DNA of 64,000 nucleotides from Nocardia pseudovaccinii NBRC 100343 (GCF_001613225.1 NZ_BDBY01000071.1:1-64000); one strand, 5' to 3'. Counted from the first letter of the stretch, positions 34,395 through 43,745 are shown. The notes: generated by a model not told the origin, from the letters alone. Numbers and translations: made by a program.

Positions 34395-35648
34395 GTGAAC
34401 ATCGACGACATGATCCTGGTGAGCATCGACGACCACGTCGTCGAGCCGCTCGATATGTTCGACGGCCGGGTGCCGAAGAAGTGGGCCGATCTGGCGCCGA
34501 AGGTGATCGTCGACGAAAAGGGCGTCGACCGGTGGGTCTACCGTGGCAAACCGACAGGTGTCACCGGGCTCAACGCGGTCGTTTCCTGGCCGCCGGAGGA
34601 GTGGGGGTACGACCCGGCCGGTTACGCGGAAATGCGGCCCGGCGTCTACGACATCCACGCCCGCATACGGGATATGAACGCCAACGGCATCCTGGCCTCG
34701 ATGTGCTTCCCCACCTTCGCCGGATTCAGCGCGGGCCACCTGAGTCACTTCAAGGACGAGATCACCGTCGCGATGATCCAGGCATACAACGACTGGCATC
34801 TCGAGGGCTGGTGCGACGTCTACCCGGGGCGGTTCATCCCGAACGCCATTCTGCCGCTGTGGGATCCGCAGCTGGCCGTCGCCGAGATCCACCGCGTCGC
34901 CGCCAAGGGCTTCCGCGGCGTCACGATGGCGGAACTGCCGCACCTGCAGGGCAGCCCCAGCTATTTCGACGAGGACTTCTGGGGACCGGTCTTCGGGGCG
35001 CTGAACGAAACCGGTCTGGTCATGAACCTGCATATCGGCACCGGATTCGGGGCGCTCAAGCTGGCGCCGGACGCGCCGATCGACAATCTGATGTGCCTGG
35101 CGCCGACGGTCTCCCAGATCACCGTCCAGGATCTGCTGTGGGGCCCGGCATTTCGCAACTACCCCAATCTGAAGGTGGCGCTGTCGGAAGGCGGCATCGG
35201 CTGGATCCCGTTCTTCCTGGATCGCTCCGATCGCCACTACACCAACCAGAGGTGGCTGCAGCGCGACTTCGGCGGCAAGCTGCCGAGCGAGGTCTTCCGC
35301 GAGCACGTGATCGCCTGCTACGTCACCGACCCGACCGCACTCACCTATCGCGACGCAGTCGGGATGGACATAATCGCGTGGGAATGCGACTACCCGCACT
35401 CGGACTCGCTGTGGCCCGACGCACCCGAATTCGTGCTGAAGGAACTGAACGCCGCCCACGCCGACGACACCGATATCAACAAGATCACCTGGCAGAACGC
35501 CTGCCGTTTCCTGAATTTCGATCCGTTCGAGCACACCCCGAAGGAGCAGGCCACCGTCGGTGCGCTGCGCGCGAAGGCCGCGGGCTGGGATACCTCGACG
35601 ACGACGCGGCAGCAATACGCCGAAGCCTATGCCCAGCAGGCACACTGA
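34395..35648 (+). CDS. Amidohydrolase 2-type TIM-barrel hydrolase/decarboxylase
   Basis: This 417-residue protein starts at GTG 34395, four bases after GAGGAG; ATG 34410 is an alternative. It opens ILVSIDDHVVEPLDMF, carries NLHIGTG mid-chain, and ends with WECDYPHSDS and a C-terminal helix (NKITWQNACRFLNFDPF). This matches the amidohydrolase 2 pattern of the paralogue at 27220-28401, although overall similarity is moderate. It probably hydrolyses or decarboxylates a ring-derived acid. A short dimeric alpha-beta barrel gene follows after 15 bp, so the two likely act together. Confidence 0.86.
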   Translation: MNIDDMILVSIDDHVVEPLDMFDGRVPKKWADLAPKVIVDEKGVDRWVYRGKPTGVTGLNAVVSWPPEEWGYDPAGYAEMRPGVYDIHARIRDMNANGILASMCFPTFAGFSAGHLSHFKDEITVAMIQAYNDWHLEGWCDVYPGRFIPNAILPLWDPQLAVAEIHRVAAKGFRGVTMAELPHLQGSPSYFDEDFWGPVFGALNETGLVMNLHIGTGFGALKLAPDAPIDNLMCLAPTVSQITVQDLLWGPAFRNYPNLKVALSEGGIGWIPFFLDRSDRHYTNQRWLQRDFGGKLPSEVFREHVIACYVTDPTALTYRDAVGMDIIAWECDYPHSDSLWPDAPEFVLKELNAAHADDTDINKITWQNACRFLNFDPFEHTPKEQATVGALRAKAAGWDTSTTTRQQYAEAYAQQAH

Positions 35649-35663
35649 TCGAGGAATGACGAT

Positions 35664-35960
35664 ATGCAGTTGATGGTTTTCTCCCGCCCGCAGCCCGGCC
35701 GGGACGAGGAATACAACACCTGGTACGGCGAAGTCCACGTACCCGAGATGCTCGCCATCGACGGCGTGAAATCCTGTACGCGCCATCGTCTTCGGACCAC
35801 CGCGGACCAGCCCGCCGAATATCTGGCCGTCTACGACATCGACGGTGATATCGACACCGTGATGAAGGAACTGATGGCCCGGTCCAAGGACGGCCGGATG
35901 CGCCTCAGCCCGTCGATCGATCCGGCCAACACGCGGATGACGATCTGGGAGCCGATCTGA
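35664..35960 (+). CDS. Small dimeric alpha-beta barrel (EthD-like) protein
   Basis: This 98-residue protein has the pattern of EthD-like dimeric ferredoxin-fold proteins: an N-terminal strand QLMVFSRPQPGRDEEYNTWYGEVHVPEML and a later YLAVYDIDG strand. Such proteins often assist or catalyse small rearrangements of ring intermediates. It is 15 bp after the amidohydrolase gene and is followed by a strong hairpin at 36132-36169. No catalytic residue can be assigned. Confidence 0.7.
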   Translation: MQLMVFSRPQPGRDEEYNTWYGEVHVPEMLAIDGVKSCTRHRLRTTADQPAEYLAVYDIDGDIDTVMKELMARSKDGRMRLSPSIDPANTRMTIWEPI

Positions 35961-36131
35961 CCCGCAGCCCACGGGGCAATCCCGGCAAACGTCGATGTCA
36001 CTGGGCTGGGTCCGCGACATGGCCTACGACGAAGATCGCCGCATCCGCACCGCGATGCCCTGCAAGTCATGTCGATGATTCCGACGGCAGTCCGCCAACA
36101 TGCCGACCCGGACACAACTGAACTCGAATAG

Positions 36132-36169
36132 CAACGGCCCCAGTCCATTACGTATCGGACTGGGGCCGT
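36132..36169. terminator. Bidirectional terminator hairpin
   Basis: A perfect 14-bp stem (AACGGCCCCAGTCC / GGACTGGGGCCGTT) with a 10-base loop lies between the convergent stops at 35960 and 36191. The bases between 35961 and 36131 hold no other supported feature. Confidence 0.8.
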
Positions 36170-36190
36170 TCCGCCGTGGTGTGGAACGCG

Positions 36191-36403
36191 CTACGGATTG
36201 AGTCGGTTGAACTCACCGTCTTTCACGCCTGCGGTAAAGGCGTCCCATTCGCTCGGTGTGAAGATCAACGCCGGGCCGGTCGGATTCTTCGAGTCGCGGA
36301 CTCCGACCGTTCCGCCGCGGAGGTTTGCGACTTCCACGCAGTCCCCGCTCGGCTGGCTGTAGCTACTCTTGAACCAATTCGCGCCGGACAGGTCCCTGGT
36401 CAC
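36191..36403 (-). CDS. DUF397 small protein
   Basis: This 70-residue protein begins WFKSSYSQPSGDCVEVANL and has VGVRDSKNP and FTPSEWDAFTAGVK, the signature of DUF397. These proteins are nearly always next to an XRE regulator with a DUF5753 domain in actinomycetes and appear to be its antagonist partner. The GTG start at 36403 overlaps the regulator stop as GTGA, so the pair is made in a fixed ratio. Confidence 0.93.
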   Translation of the reverse strand: MTRDLSGANWFKSSYSQPSGDCVEVANLRGGTVGVRDSKNPTGPALIFTPSEWDAFTAGVKDGEFNRLNP

Positions 36404-37293
36404 GCGGCATACTCCTCTGCAATCTCCTCCACCAGAAGCTTGGTGGCACTCTCGCTCAACGCTACCTGGCGCAGACCCGTCGCCGCCGATCGGTGACGTT
36501 CGATCGCGCTATCCTCCTCGAGGAACAGTGCACCGGTGAAGCCTTCCACAAAGACAACTGGGGGTTCCGGCAAACGGCTGGCGTGCAGGGGCGGGAACTC
36601 GAACAGCGTGAACGACTGGACCACCAACCCGGGGTGTCCACCAACATCGAACGGGATCACCCGGATGGACACGTTCGGCAGGCTCCCAACGCTCAGAAGG
36701 TGCTGCAACTGCTCGCCCATCACTTCCCGTCCCCCAACCAAGTGCCGCAACGCCGACTCCGACAGCAGCACTTCCAGCGAAAACTCCGGGTCTTCCGCAA
36801 GCCTGCGCTGTCGTCGTGCGGTCAGCTCCAGTCGTCGTTCCATGTCCACCGCGGACATGGCCGGATCGGCCGTCTTCACGAGCCATCGGCGATATTCGGG
36901 GGTTTGCAGCAACCCGGGCAACAGCGTGAGCTGGAAAGCCGTCATTCGGGAACACGCTTGCTCGAGGCTCATGAAGTGATCGAAGTGTGGGTTCACCACG
37001 TCGGCGTAGGCGCGCCACCAGCCGCTGGACGGGTCGCCCTTCGCGGCCTTGACTTCTTGATACAGGCCCAGCACCTCAGTCTTGGCGTCTTCATCGGCCC
37101 CGTAGAAGTCGAGCAGATCGCGGTATTGCGCCGTGCTGATCCTGACGACTTGGCCGTCTTCGAGTCGTCCGACACCTTGTTTGGACACCTCGATCGCCAA
37201 TCCGGCTGCCAACTGGCTCTTCTTGGCCTCGAGCCGCAGTTCGCGGAGACGGCGACCGAGCGCGCGCCGGGGAAGGGTGGATCCACCTGCCAT
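36400..37293 (-). CDS. XRE-type regulator with DUF5753-like C-terminal domain
   Basis: This 297-residue protein from ATG 37293 has an N-terminal helix-turn-helix at about 10-65 (LGRRLRELRLEAKKSQ; GVGRLEDGQVVRI). The C-terminal DUF5753-like region starts at about 100 with SRMTAFQLTLLPGLLQTPEYRR and includes LSVGSLPNVSIRVIPF. It forms a regulator/antagonist pair with the overlapping DUF397 gene. Such pairs control development or stress genes in actinomycetes. Its targets here may be the divergent small genes. Confidence 0.9.
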   Translation of the reverse strand: MAGGSTLPRRALGRRLRELRLEAKKSQLAAGLAIEVSKQGVGRLEDGQVVRISTAQYRDLLDFYGADEDAKTEVLGLYQEVKAAKGDPSSGWWRAYADVVNPHFDHFMSLEQACSRMTAFQLTLLPGLLQTPEYRRWLVKTADPAMSAVDMERRLELTARRQRRLAEDPEFSLEVLLSESALRHLVGGREVMGEQLQHLLSVGSLPNVSIRVIPFDVGGHPGLVVQSFTLFEFPPLHASRLPEPPVVFVEGFTGALFLEEDSAIERHRSAATGLRQVALSESATKLLVEEIAEEYAA

Positions 37294-37591
37294 TTGCTTA
37301 GCCTCGCTATCTGATGTGCCCCGTACTGGACCTTGTTGTGCTGGACCGCAATTCAATGGACTTCCAGTGTATTTCAAGGAAGGCCCGCATTGGACCGTTC
37401 AGAGGCGCTTCTTTGGTGTCTACTTGAATCACCCCGATGACCGGGAAACTCGGATCAGACAGCCGCACAACCAGTTTCCGCCAGCGAACGCGGCATTCCG
37501 AAACATCACCGAGATCGCACCGACGCGAATCGTGTGGTGGTTCTCAGCAGCCCCGGTCATCGGGTCAACCACTGACCGAAGGTTCGAAGCG

Positions 37592-37981
37592 ATGACGAAT
37601 GCGCAAGCAGCAGAACTGGATACGGTACAGACCTCGCGCGACATGGATGGACGACCGATGGCAGTCGGGTTTGTGCGGAGTGAGGTATCAGGGTTGGACG
37701 CGCCTCGGCACGCGGTCGCGGTGCAGCGGCATGCGGGGTCGCTGGGCTACCGATACGCGTATACGGTGCGGCCTCCGCAGGACATCCCCGATCAGATCGG
37801 GTACGCCCTCGGTATCGCGGCCGGACTCGGCGTGGCCGCGATCGTTGTTTACGACCTGGCCCATGTCGACAACCGACCGGCGCGGGTGTGCGAGGACTTC
37901 GACCTCGAAACCGTCTGCCCCGCAACCACATGGGCAAGGGTTGCGCATTCTGCTACCACCGAGGCAGAGGTGGCGCGATGA
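37592..37981 (+). CDS. Hypothetical protein, actinomycete regulator-associated cassette
   Basis: This 129-residue protein starts at ATG 37592 (GAAGG nine bases upstream). It has a core RHAVAVQRHAGSLGYRYAYTV that resembles small resolvase-like or nucleotide-binding domains, then DIPDQIGYALGIAAGLGVAAIVVYDLAHVD, a possible alpha/beta fold. I cannot name a family. The stop overlaps the next start as ATGA. Base composition is slightly less GC-rich here than in the catabolic genes. Confidence 0.6.
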   Translation: MTNAQAAELDTVQTSRDMDGRPMAVGFVRSEVSGLDAPRHAVAVQRHAGSLGYRYAYTVRPPQDIPDQIGYALGIAAGLGVAAIVVYDLAHVDNRPARVCEDFDLETVCPATTWARVAHSATTEAEVAR

Positions 37982-38313
37982 GCCGAGACACGATCGTCAC
38001 ACCACCGAAGATCTGCGGGTACGCCGATATCGAGTCGGCACACGAGCAGATGCGCGAACACCGTGCGTGCCGGATAGGCCGGTGCGTGTGGAAAACGGCG
38101 GCGTACTACACGCTGGTCGACGCGGGTCGCCTTGCGCCGCAATCGTTGACGCCGCGCGAGCGCGCCGCCGCACGGGGCATCGAGTTTCCGCCACTCGACA
38201 ACGAGGCGTACGCGGGCGGCGGGCCGACAGCGCAAACCCTGCGCGACGTGCTGAACAAGCTCACCGAGCTCGCGCTACCCGCCCCCGACACGAACAGCGG
38301 CGGCCACGAGTAA
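37978..38313 (+). CDS. Hypothetical protein, 111 residues
   Basis: This protein is translationally coupled to the preceding gene. It is soluble, contains two Cys (HRACRIGRCVW) and ends in a charged tail. No family is recognised. With its two neighbours and the divergent XRE/DUF397 pair it looks like a conserved actinomycete cassette rather than part of the catabolic pathway. Confidence 0.6.
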   Translation: MSRDTIVTPPKICGYADIESAHEQMREHRACRIGRCVWKTAAYYTLVDAGRLAPQSLTPRERAAARGIEFPPLDNEAYAGGGPTAQTLRDVLNKLTELALPAPDTNSGGHE

Positions 38314-38324
38314 CGGGCCAGGCA

Positions 38325-38579
38325 GTGAGCGAGCGTCGCACCGAGGTGGACAGCTGGCTGGCCGTCTGGCGACTCGACCAGCACCGTATTCGAATAATGC
38401 TGGTACACAACCTATTCGAGTCGAAGACGCTGATATCGGTGCGGAACCCGGCCGCCGCGCCGGACCTGGTACAGATGCGCGAGCAGTTCCCGAAATTGTC
38501 GCGCTTGTGGGACGCGGTACGGCACGAATATTGGACCGAATTCTTTACCTCCCAAGAGCATTCACAAGGCACGATCTGA
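38325..38579 (+). CDS. Hypothetical protein, 84 residues
   Basis: The GTG start at 38325 lies 11 bp after the previous stop. The chain is Arg/Trp-rich, with VDSWLAVWRLDQHRIRIMLVHNLF and ending in a polar tail. There is no clear ribosome site, but the position within the cassette and its coding-like composition support it. The function is unknown. Confidence 0.5.
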   Translation: MSERRTEVDSWLAVWRLDQHRIRIMLVHNLFESKTLISVRNPAAAPDLVQMREQFPKLSRLWDAVRHEYWTEFFTSQEHSQGTI

Positions 38580-38936
38580 GCGAAGGCATCTGGTGACACC
38601 GGAACCGACCCGCGCACGCCCGCTGTATCGACCGACTCGGTCGGTGGCCACATGAGTACACCGCTGCCGATCGAGCAAGATGCCGTCACCGCGTGATTCG
38701 ACATGCGGCCACCCTACGAACCCCACCGCGCCGCGCCCGCCACCTCAACGCCGCGCGCCGCACCAAAGGGGTAGATGTCATCGGCAGTAGTCGAATGGTG
38801 GGGCCGAGTACCGGCGACAGCCACCATTTGACTACCGTCGGCAGATGCTTTGCCGGGAATGACCTGCGCAGGGCTTCCGGCGCAAGCTCTACGCGCCGGA
38901 TCGACCGTGACTCGAACGACCGCGATCCGCATGTCC
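38580..38936. other. 357-bp stretch without a supported gene
   Basis: I found no reading frame with support here. A 5-bp-arm hairpin, ACCGA/TCGGT, lies near 38630-38645. Otherwise nothing stands out. Confidence 0.5.
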
Positions 38937-39818
38937 TCAGCACCCGAGATCGGCGAGCAGCCGCTCGCTTTCGGCCCAGAGGCGGGTGGCGGCGGCATCG
39001 TCGAGGGCGACGGGGGCCGGTGTTTCCACCGTCTTCCGGTAGAAGTAACGCCCACCGTCGCGACCGCCCTCGGGATCGGTGGCCAGCCACACCAGGGTGT
39101 CGGCCGGTTCGTCCGGCGGCACCGTATCGGCTGCGGCCATATGTGCTCGCATCGCCGCATCGCCGTGTGTGGCGAAGTTACTGGCGACGACACCCGGATG
39201 CATGGCCTGCGCGACGATGCGGTCGGCTGCCGCACGTCGCGCCAGTTCGCGGGTGAACAGAATATTGGCGAGTTTCGCACGGCAGTAGGCCGCTGTCGGA
39301 TGAAACTCGTTCAGGCTCTGCGGATCCGCCCAATCGAAGCCGTCGGTCGCACGGTGCGCGCTCGACGATACGGCGAGTACACGCACCGATCCGGATGGCA
39401 GGCCCGCCGCGCTCTTCCGCAGCAGCGGCATCAGTTCTCTGGTGAGCAGGAACGGGGCGAGGTGGTTGGCCGCGAAGGTCGCCTCGACGCCTTCGGCGGT
39501 GATGTTCTGCCGATCCCGCACGCCACCCGCATTGTTGACAAGCACATCCAGACGCGTTGTGCGGCTGTTGATCTCGGCGGCCGCGCGCACCACCTCCGTC
39601 ATCAAGGTGAAGTCCGCGCGCACCATGTCGAAGCCGCCGCCGTCGCGCACGGCGGCCGTGATCCGCGTTCGCGCGGCCGCACAACGCTGTAAATCGCGAC
39701 CGACACCAATCACCTGCCAGCCGCGTGCCACCAGCTTTTCGGCGGTCGATGCGCCGATACCGGAGCTGGCTCCGGTCACCACCGCGACCGGACGATCTGC
39801 CTCGAATGTCAAAGTCAT
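38937..39818 (-). CDS. Short-chain dehydrogenase, retinol dehydrogenase-like
   Basis: This 293-residue SDR has TGASSGIG at about 15-22, NNAGG near residue 95, and the catalytic YCRAK with SSSAH before it. The long C-terminal extension and the late REL/FTRELARR helix resemble retinol dehydrogenase-like SDRs. It should reduce or oxidise a hydrophobic alcohol/aldehyde with NADP. It is co-oriented with a TetR gene 15 bp upstream, which may regulate both it and the divergent acyl-reduction genes. Confidence 0.88.
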   Translation of the reverse strand: MTLTFEADRPVAVVTGASSGIGASTAEKLVARGWQVIGVGRDLQRCAAARTRITAAVRDGGGFDMVRADFTLMTEVVRAAAEINSRTTRLDVLVNNAGGVRDRQNITAEGVEATFAANHLAPFLLTRELMPLLRKSAAGLPSGSVRVLAVSSSAHRATDGFDWADPQSLNEFHPTAAYCRAKLANILFTRELARRAAADRIVAQAMHPGVVASNFATHGDAAMRAHMAAADTVPPDEPADTLVWLATDPEGGRDGGRYFYRKTVETPAPVALDDAAATRLWAESERLLADLGC

Positions 39819-39833
39819 TGCCTTTCAGTCATT

Positions 39834-40481
39834 TCAGCGGGGCCGCAGGCCGTCGAGCAGGAGGCCGACGGTGAATTGGACCCGCTCGTCGAGTTGTTCG
39901 GGAGTGGGTGGGCGACCGGCCACGATGGAGCGCACCTGGCCGCCGACGACCATGCTCATGAAGGCGCGCGCGGCCTGCCCGGAGTTGGTCGGCGCGATCG
40001 TCCCGGCGGCGATGGCGCGGTCGAGGACACCGGCTACGAAGTCGACCACCGGTCCGGCGCTCAGGTCGTAGTTGGCGACGAAGATCTCGGGGAAGCGATA
40101 GCTCTCGGTATTGATAATGCGTTGCAGGCGAAGTCCGTTCGGCGTCATCACCTGATCGATCCGCAGCCGGGCGACCGCGGTCAGCGTCGCGGCCAGATCG
40201 CCATTGTCGAAGCCCGCGAGCACGTCCGCGGGTACGACCTGTCGCTCGATGGCGCGCCGGACGGCGGCGAGGAACAGCGATGCCTTGTCGGGATAGCGGG
40301 CGTAAACGGTGCGTTTGGTCATGTTCACGCGACCGGCGATCATCTCGATCGTCGCCAGCTCGAAGCCGTACTCCAAGAACAGATCCAGTGCGGTGTCGAG
40401 CAATTCCTCGTGCCGCGCCTCGGCCTGTGCCCGGGTAGGCCGCCCGGCCGCGCGCCGAATGGGCGGTCCGACCTCCGTCAT
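39834..40481 (-). CDS. TetR-family transcriptional regulator
   Basis: This 215-residue protein from ATG 40481 follows GAGGAGG; upstream in-frame codons to 40544 lack a ribosome site. The helix-turn-helix reads ATIEMIAGRVNMTKRTVYARYPDKASLF, typical of AcrR-like TetR proteins. It lies between the SDR and the divergent LuxE/LuxC-like genes and probably controls both. The 107-bp gap from 40482 to 40588 is AT-rich (ATAATGATACGCAT) but has no clean palindrome and no copy of the recurring GAGA motif. Confidence 0.9.
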   Translation of the reverse strand: MTEVGPPIRRAAGRPTRAQAEARHEELLDTALDLFLEYGFELATIEMIAGRVNMTKRTVYARYPDKASLFLAAVRRAIERQVVPADVLAGFDNGDLAATLTAVARLRIDQVMTPNGLRLQRIINTESYRFPEIFVANYDLSAGPVVDFVAGVLDRAIAAGTIAPTNSGQAARAFMSMVVGGQVRSIVAGRPPTPEQLDERVQFTVGLLLDGLRPR

Positions 40482-40588
40482 CGCCGCCTCCTCGAAATTG
40501 CCGCTTGCGTCATCGTGCCTCCGATCGCTAATAATGATACGCATGAGTTGCCATTTCTCCAGCGGGCAACGTCACCGGGAAGGACCCC

Positions 40589-41938
40589 GTGAGCTCAGCC
40601 ATCGAAACCCTGACACAACTGGCCGATGCCGCCGATCGCTTCGACCACTCCGCCGCCGACCTGCGGGAAACCCAGGTCGCGGCACTCGACGAAAAACTCC
40701 GACAACACCACGACCGGATCAAGCTGCTCGGACACCGCGCGCGCGAAGCCGGTATCACCGAGATCCGCGACCGCGCGGAAATGGTGCCGCTGCTGTTCCC
40801 GCATTCGGTCTACAAGAGCTATCCGGAGAGCTTTCTGATCGAGGAGAAGTGGGATCGGCTCGGCAAGTGGCTCGGCACCGTATCGCCCTACCCCATCAGC
40901 CCGATCGAGACCTCGGACATCGCCGATATCGACGACTGGATCGGGCGGCTGCAGGCCGCGGGGCATTACGTCTCCTGTTCCAGCGGAACGACCGGTAAGT
41001 CGGCCATGCTGCTCGCCTCGGAGCGGGATATGGAATGGTCGCGCAAGGATACGGTCAATGTCTTCTCCTGGGGTTCGGGTGTGCGGCCCGCACAGGACCG
41101 GCGGATGGTCGGGATCGCCGCCACCGCATCCGTCCCGAAGAACACGGTCATCGCCGCGGCCCAGCAGGCGGCGTTCGGTGATCCGGCCAAAGAGCGTTTC
41201 CGCCTGCCCATTCCACCGATCACCGTCGGGTCACTGACCAGAATGGTGGTGCTGCGCAAGAGGATCGCCGACGGCACCGCGCGGCCGGAGGAACTGGCCG
41301 ATTTCGACCGGACCTCCCGGGAGCGGCAGGAGGCGCTCGACAAGGCGATGATCGCCGGTGCCGAAGCGCTCGTGCGATACCGCGCGGACAAGCTCTATAT
41401 CTCGGGCATGTGGAATGCGCTGTACCAGGTGGCCGCGATCGTCCGGGATATGGGCTACTCCGCCGCGGACTTCCACCCCGACAACTGCCTCTACGTCGGC
41501 GGCGGGCTCAAGCGCGCCCAATTACCGCCGGATTACCAGCAATTCGTCCACCAGACCTTCAATATCCCGGCCGACCGGGACTTCCAGAATTACTCGATGC
41601 AAGAACTCAATTCCGGAATGCCCAAGTGCCGCAAGGGCGATCGCTATCACGTACCACCATGGATCGTGCCGTTCATACTCGACGCGGACGGTGCGACACT
41701 GCTGCCGCACGAATCCGGTGAAATCGAAGGCCGCGCCGCATTTTTCGATCTCTCACTGGACGGACGCTGGGGCGGGATCATCACCGGCGACAAGATCGCA
41801 CTCGACGTCGACCCATGCGCCTGTGGCAACAACGGCCCGTCGGTCCGCAATGACATCGTCCGATACGCGGACATCAAGGGCGACGACAAGATCGGCTGCG
41901 CCGGAACCGTCGACGCCTACGTGAGGGGGCTGTCATGA
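40589..41938 (+). CDS. LuxE-like acyl-protein synthetase / adenylate-forming enzyme
   Basis: This 449-residue protein from GTG 40589 has GGAAGGA upstream. It has the adenylation loop CSSGTTGKSAML and a C-terminal region with LLPHESGEIEGRAAFFDLSLDGRWGGIITGDKI, as in LuxE and phenylacetate-CoA ligase-like enzymes. LuxE activates a fatty acid and passes it to LuxC. The next gene overlaps by ATGA and encodes a LuxC-like reductase, so this pair likely turns an acyl group into an aldehyde. No luciferase LuxAB genes accompany it. Confidence 0.78.
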   Translation: MSSAIETLTQLADAADRFDHSAADLRETQVAALDEKLRQHHDRIKLLGHRAREAGITEIRDRAEMVPLLFPHSVYKSYPESFLIEEKWDRLGKWLGTVSPYPISPIETSDIADIDDWIGRLQAAGHYVSCSSGTTGKSAMLLASERDMEWSRKDTVNVFSWGSGVRPAQDRRMVGIAATASVPKNTVIAAAQQAAFGDPAKERFRLPIPPITVGSLTRMVVLRKRIADGTARPEELADFDRTSRERQEALDKAMIAGAEALVRYRADKLYISGMWNALYQVAAIVRDMGYSAADFHPDNCLYVGGGLKRAQLPPDYQQFVHQTFNIPADRDFQNYSMQELNSGMPKCRKGDRYHVPPWIVPFILDADGATLLPHESGEIEGRAAFFDLSLDGRWGGIITGDKIALDVDPCACGNNGPSVRNDIVRYADIKGDDKIGCAGTVDAYVRGLS

Positions 41939-43338
41939 CCATCGCCGACACCGTCGTGGCCGCGCCTTTCTTCCTGTGCGGCGAATTGCTCGAGGGTGAC
42001 GACATCACGCACCGCTCGCGCGATCTGGGCGTCACCTTCGCGACACCGCGTATCCCGATGGACCGCGCAGTGCATCCGCGCAGCGAGGTGCCGCCGCTGC
42101 TGAACGTCCCGCTCGCGGAGATCATCGATTTCCTCGTCGAGACCGGGCGACAACTGCGCGCCCCCGAAAACCCGTTCGTGCGCGACTGCATCGACCGGAT
42201 GTCGTCCACCCATGTGCTGCCGCGCGCCGTGCTGCAGGCACAGGTCATGGGTGCGGCGGGCTATCTCGACAAGCGGCTGCTCGAGACCGTGGTCGAACAG
42301 AATTTTCCGAACCCGCGGGCGCTCGACGAGTGGATTCCCAAGCGGGACTTCACCGGTCGCCAGAGTTTCGTGCGGGCATTCGCACCCCGGCTGATTCATG
42401 TACTGCCCGGCAACTCCCCCGGCGTCGCGGTGAAATCCATCGCCCACGGCGCGCTGGTCAAGGCGGTTAATCTGTTCAAGATGTCGTCGAGTGATCCGTT
42501 CACCACGGTCGCGATTTTGCGGACCATGGCCGATATCGATCCCGACCACGCCATTGTGCGGTCGATGTCCGCGCTCTACTGGCGCGGCGGCGACGACGCG
42601 GTGGAGCGGGTGCTGTACCGGCCGCAGTATTTCGACAAGATCGTCGCCTGGGGTGGCGGCGATGCGATCGATAACGTGATCAAATACCTCGGGCCGGGCT
42701 TCCAACTGGTGTCCTTCGACCCCAAGACGTCGATCTCGATGGTCGGCCGGGAGGCCTTCGCCTCGGACGAGGCCTTGGACCGGGCGGCAGAACTCGCCGC
42801 CACCGATGTGATGGTGCTCAACCAGGAGGCCTGCGTCGCAAGCCGTTTCGTCTATGTCGAGGCCGATCAGGCCGACGCCGACCGCTTCTGCGCCCGGCTG
42901 CACGCCCGCATCGTCGACAAGGCCGCAGGTTCGGGCGACACCCGACCGCTCGATATCGATTTGCGCGAGCAGATCGACACCCTGATGATGCTCGACGACG
43001 AGTTCCAGGTCTGGGGACGGACCGACGGCAAGGGACTGGTGATCCGTTCCGACGAACCGGTGGACTTCCACCCGATCAACAAGACCGCCAACGTGGTTCG
43101 CGTGGACAGCCTCGACATGGCGATGAAGTACGTCAATGTGGCGACGCAGACGGTCGGCTTCTTTCCGTTCGACCGGATGGCCGACTACCGCGACCGGCTG
43201 GCCAGCGGCGGCGCACAGCGCATCGTCCGCCTCGGCGAAGCCGGACCGAGCACGATCGGCAACCCGCACGACGCGATGTACCCGCTGCACCGCTTCGTGC
43301 ACTGGATGGCGCACGAGAACGGAGTCGCACCGGACTAG
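41935..43338 (+). CDS. LuxC-like acyl-CoA/acyl-protein reductase
   Basis: This 467-residue protein of the LuxC family contains HVLPGNSPGVAVKSIAHGALVKAVNLFK. Catalytic Cys300 lies in LNQEACVASRFVYVEA, and the chain ends with VATQTVGFFPFDRM. LuxC reduces an acyl thioester to an aldehyde with NADPH. Coupling to the LuxE-like gene suggests activation and reduction of a carboxylic acid without a free CoA ester. The gene is followed by the convergent small gene, with stops overlapping by 4 bp. It may act in a side-chain aldehyde or wax-like pathway; the substrate is unknown. Confidence 0.8.
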   Translation: MTIADTVVAAPFFLCGELLEGDDITHRSRDLGVTFATPRIPMDRAVHPRSEVPPLLNVPLAEIIDFLVETGRQLRAPENPFVRDCIDRMSSTHVLPRAVLQAQVMGAAGYLDKRLLETVVEQNFPNPRALDEWIPKRDFTGRQSFVRAFAPRLIHVLPGNSPGVAVKSIAHGALVKAVNLFKMSSSDPFTTVAILRTMADIDPDHAIVRSMSALYWRGGDDAVERVLYRPQYFDKIVAWGGGDAIDNVIKYLGPGFQLVSFDPKTSISMVGREAFASDEALDRAAELAATDVMVLNQEACVASRFVYVEADQADADRFCARLHARIVDKAAGSGDTRPLDIDLREQIDTLMMLDDEFQVWGRTDGKGLVIRSDEPVDFHPINKTANVVRVDSLDMAMKYVNVATQTVGFFPFDRMADYRDRLASGGAQRIVRLGEAGPSTIGNPHDAMYPLHRFVHWMAHENGVAPD

Positions 43339-43745
43339 CCAGCCCGACCTTTACCTTCGGCGAGGTCGCGGTGCGCATCGGGCAGCCGCACCGCGACCCG
43401 CACCTGGAACATCAGCGAGCGGGTCGGCAGCACCATGACCGAGCCGAGCGCCGCGGCCCGCCGCACCGCGACGGCGTGCGCGCCGACCGGCCCCCACCAC
43501 CAATTCCAGCCACAACCGTGTCGCGAGAGAATACGGGCGGTGCTGGTGAAGTCCGCGTCCTCGAGCCCGACGGCGTCGACGAACAGTCCGCTCAGTGCGA
43601 TGGATCCGAAGAGCATCGAGGGCGAGATCCCGTCACAGACGACGTGCACGGTGCCCGTGGCGCCGACCCACCGTGCGGCCCGCTCCAATACGGCACGGCG
43701 ACTCTTCGGGCTGCCCGAAACAAGCGCGACGGCCGCCGCGGTCAA
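43335..43745 (-). CDS. Hypothetical protein, 136 residues, coupled to thiolase gene
   Basis: The start is TTG 43745, overlapping the thiolase stop as TTGA; longer frames upstream lie inside the thiolase gene. The chain contains VHVVCDGISPSMLFGSIALSG and GCGWNWWWGPVGAHAVAVR. No family is recognised. Its place after a thiolase and before the convergent reductase suggests an accessory role in the same acyl-CoA step, without further proof. Confidence 0.5.
   Translation of the reverse strand: MTAAAVALVSGSPKSRRAVLERAARWVGATGTVHVVCDGISPSMLFGSIALSGLFVDAVGLEDADFTSTARILSRHGCGWNWWWGPVGAHAVAVRRAAALGSVMVLPTRSLMFQVRVAVRLPDAHRDLAEGKGRAG

Noticed and set aside
29905..43338. A bioluminescence system from the luciferase-like protein with LuxE/LuxC-like proteins
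   Set aside because: The LLM protein is in another operon 10 kb away and is too short and too F420-like to be LuxA or LuxB. No luxB or luxD is present.
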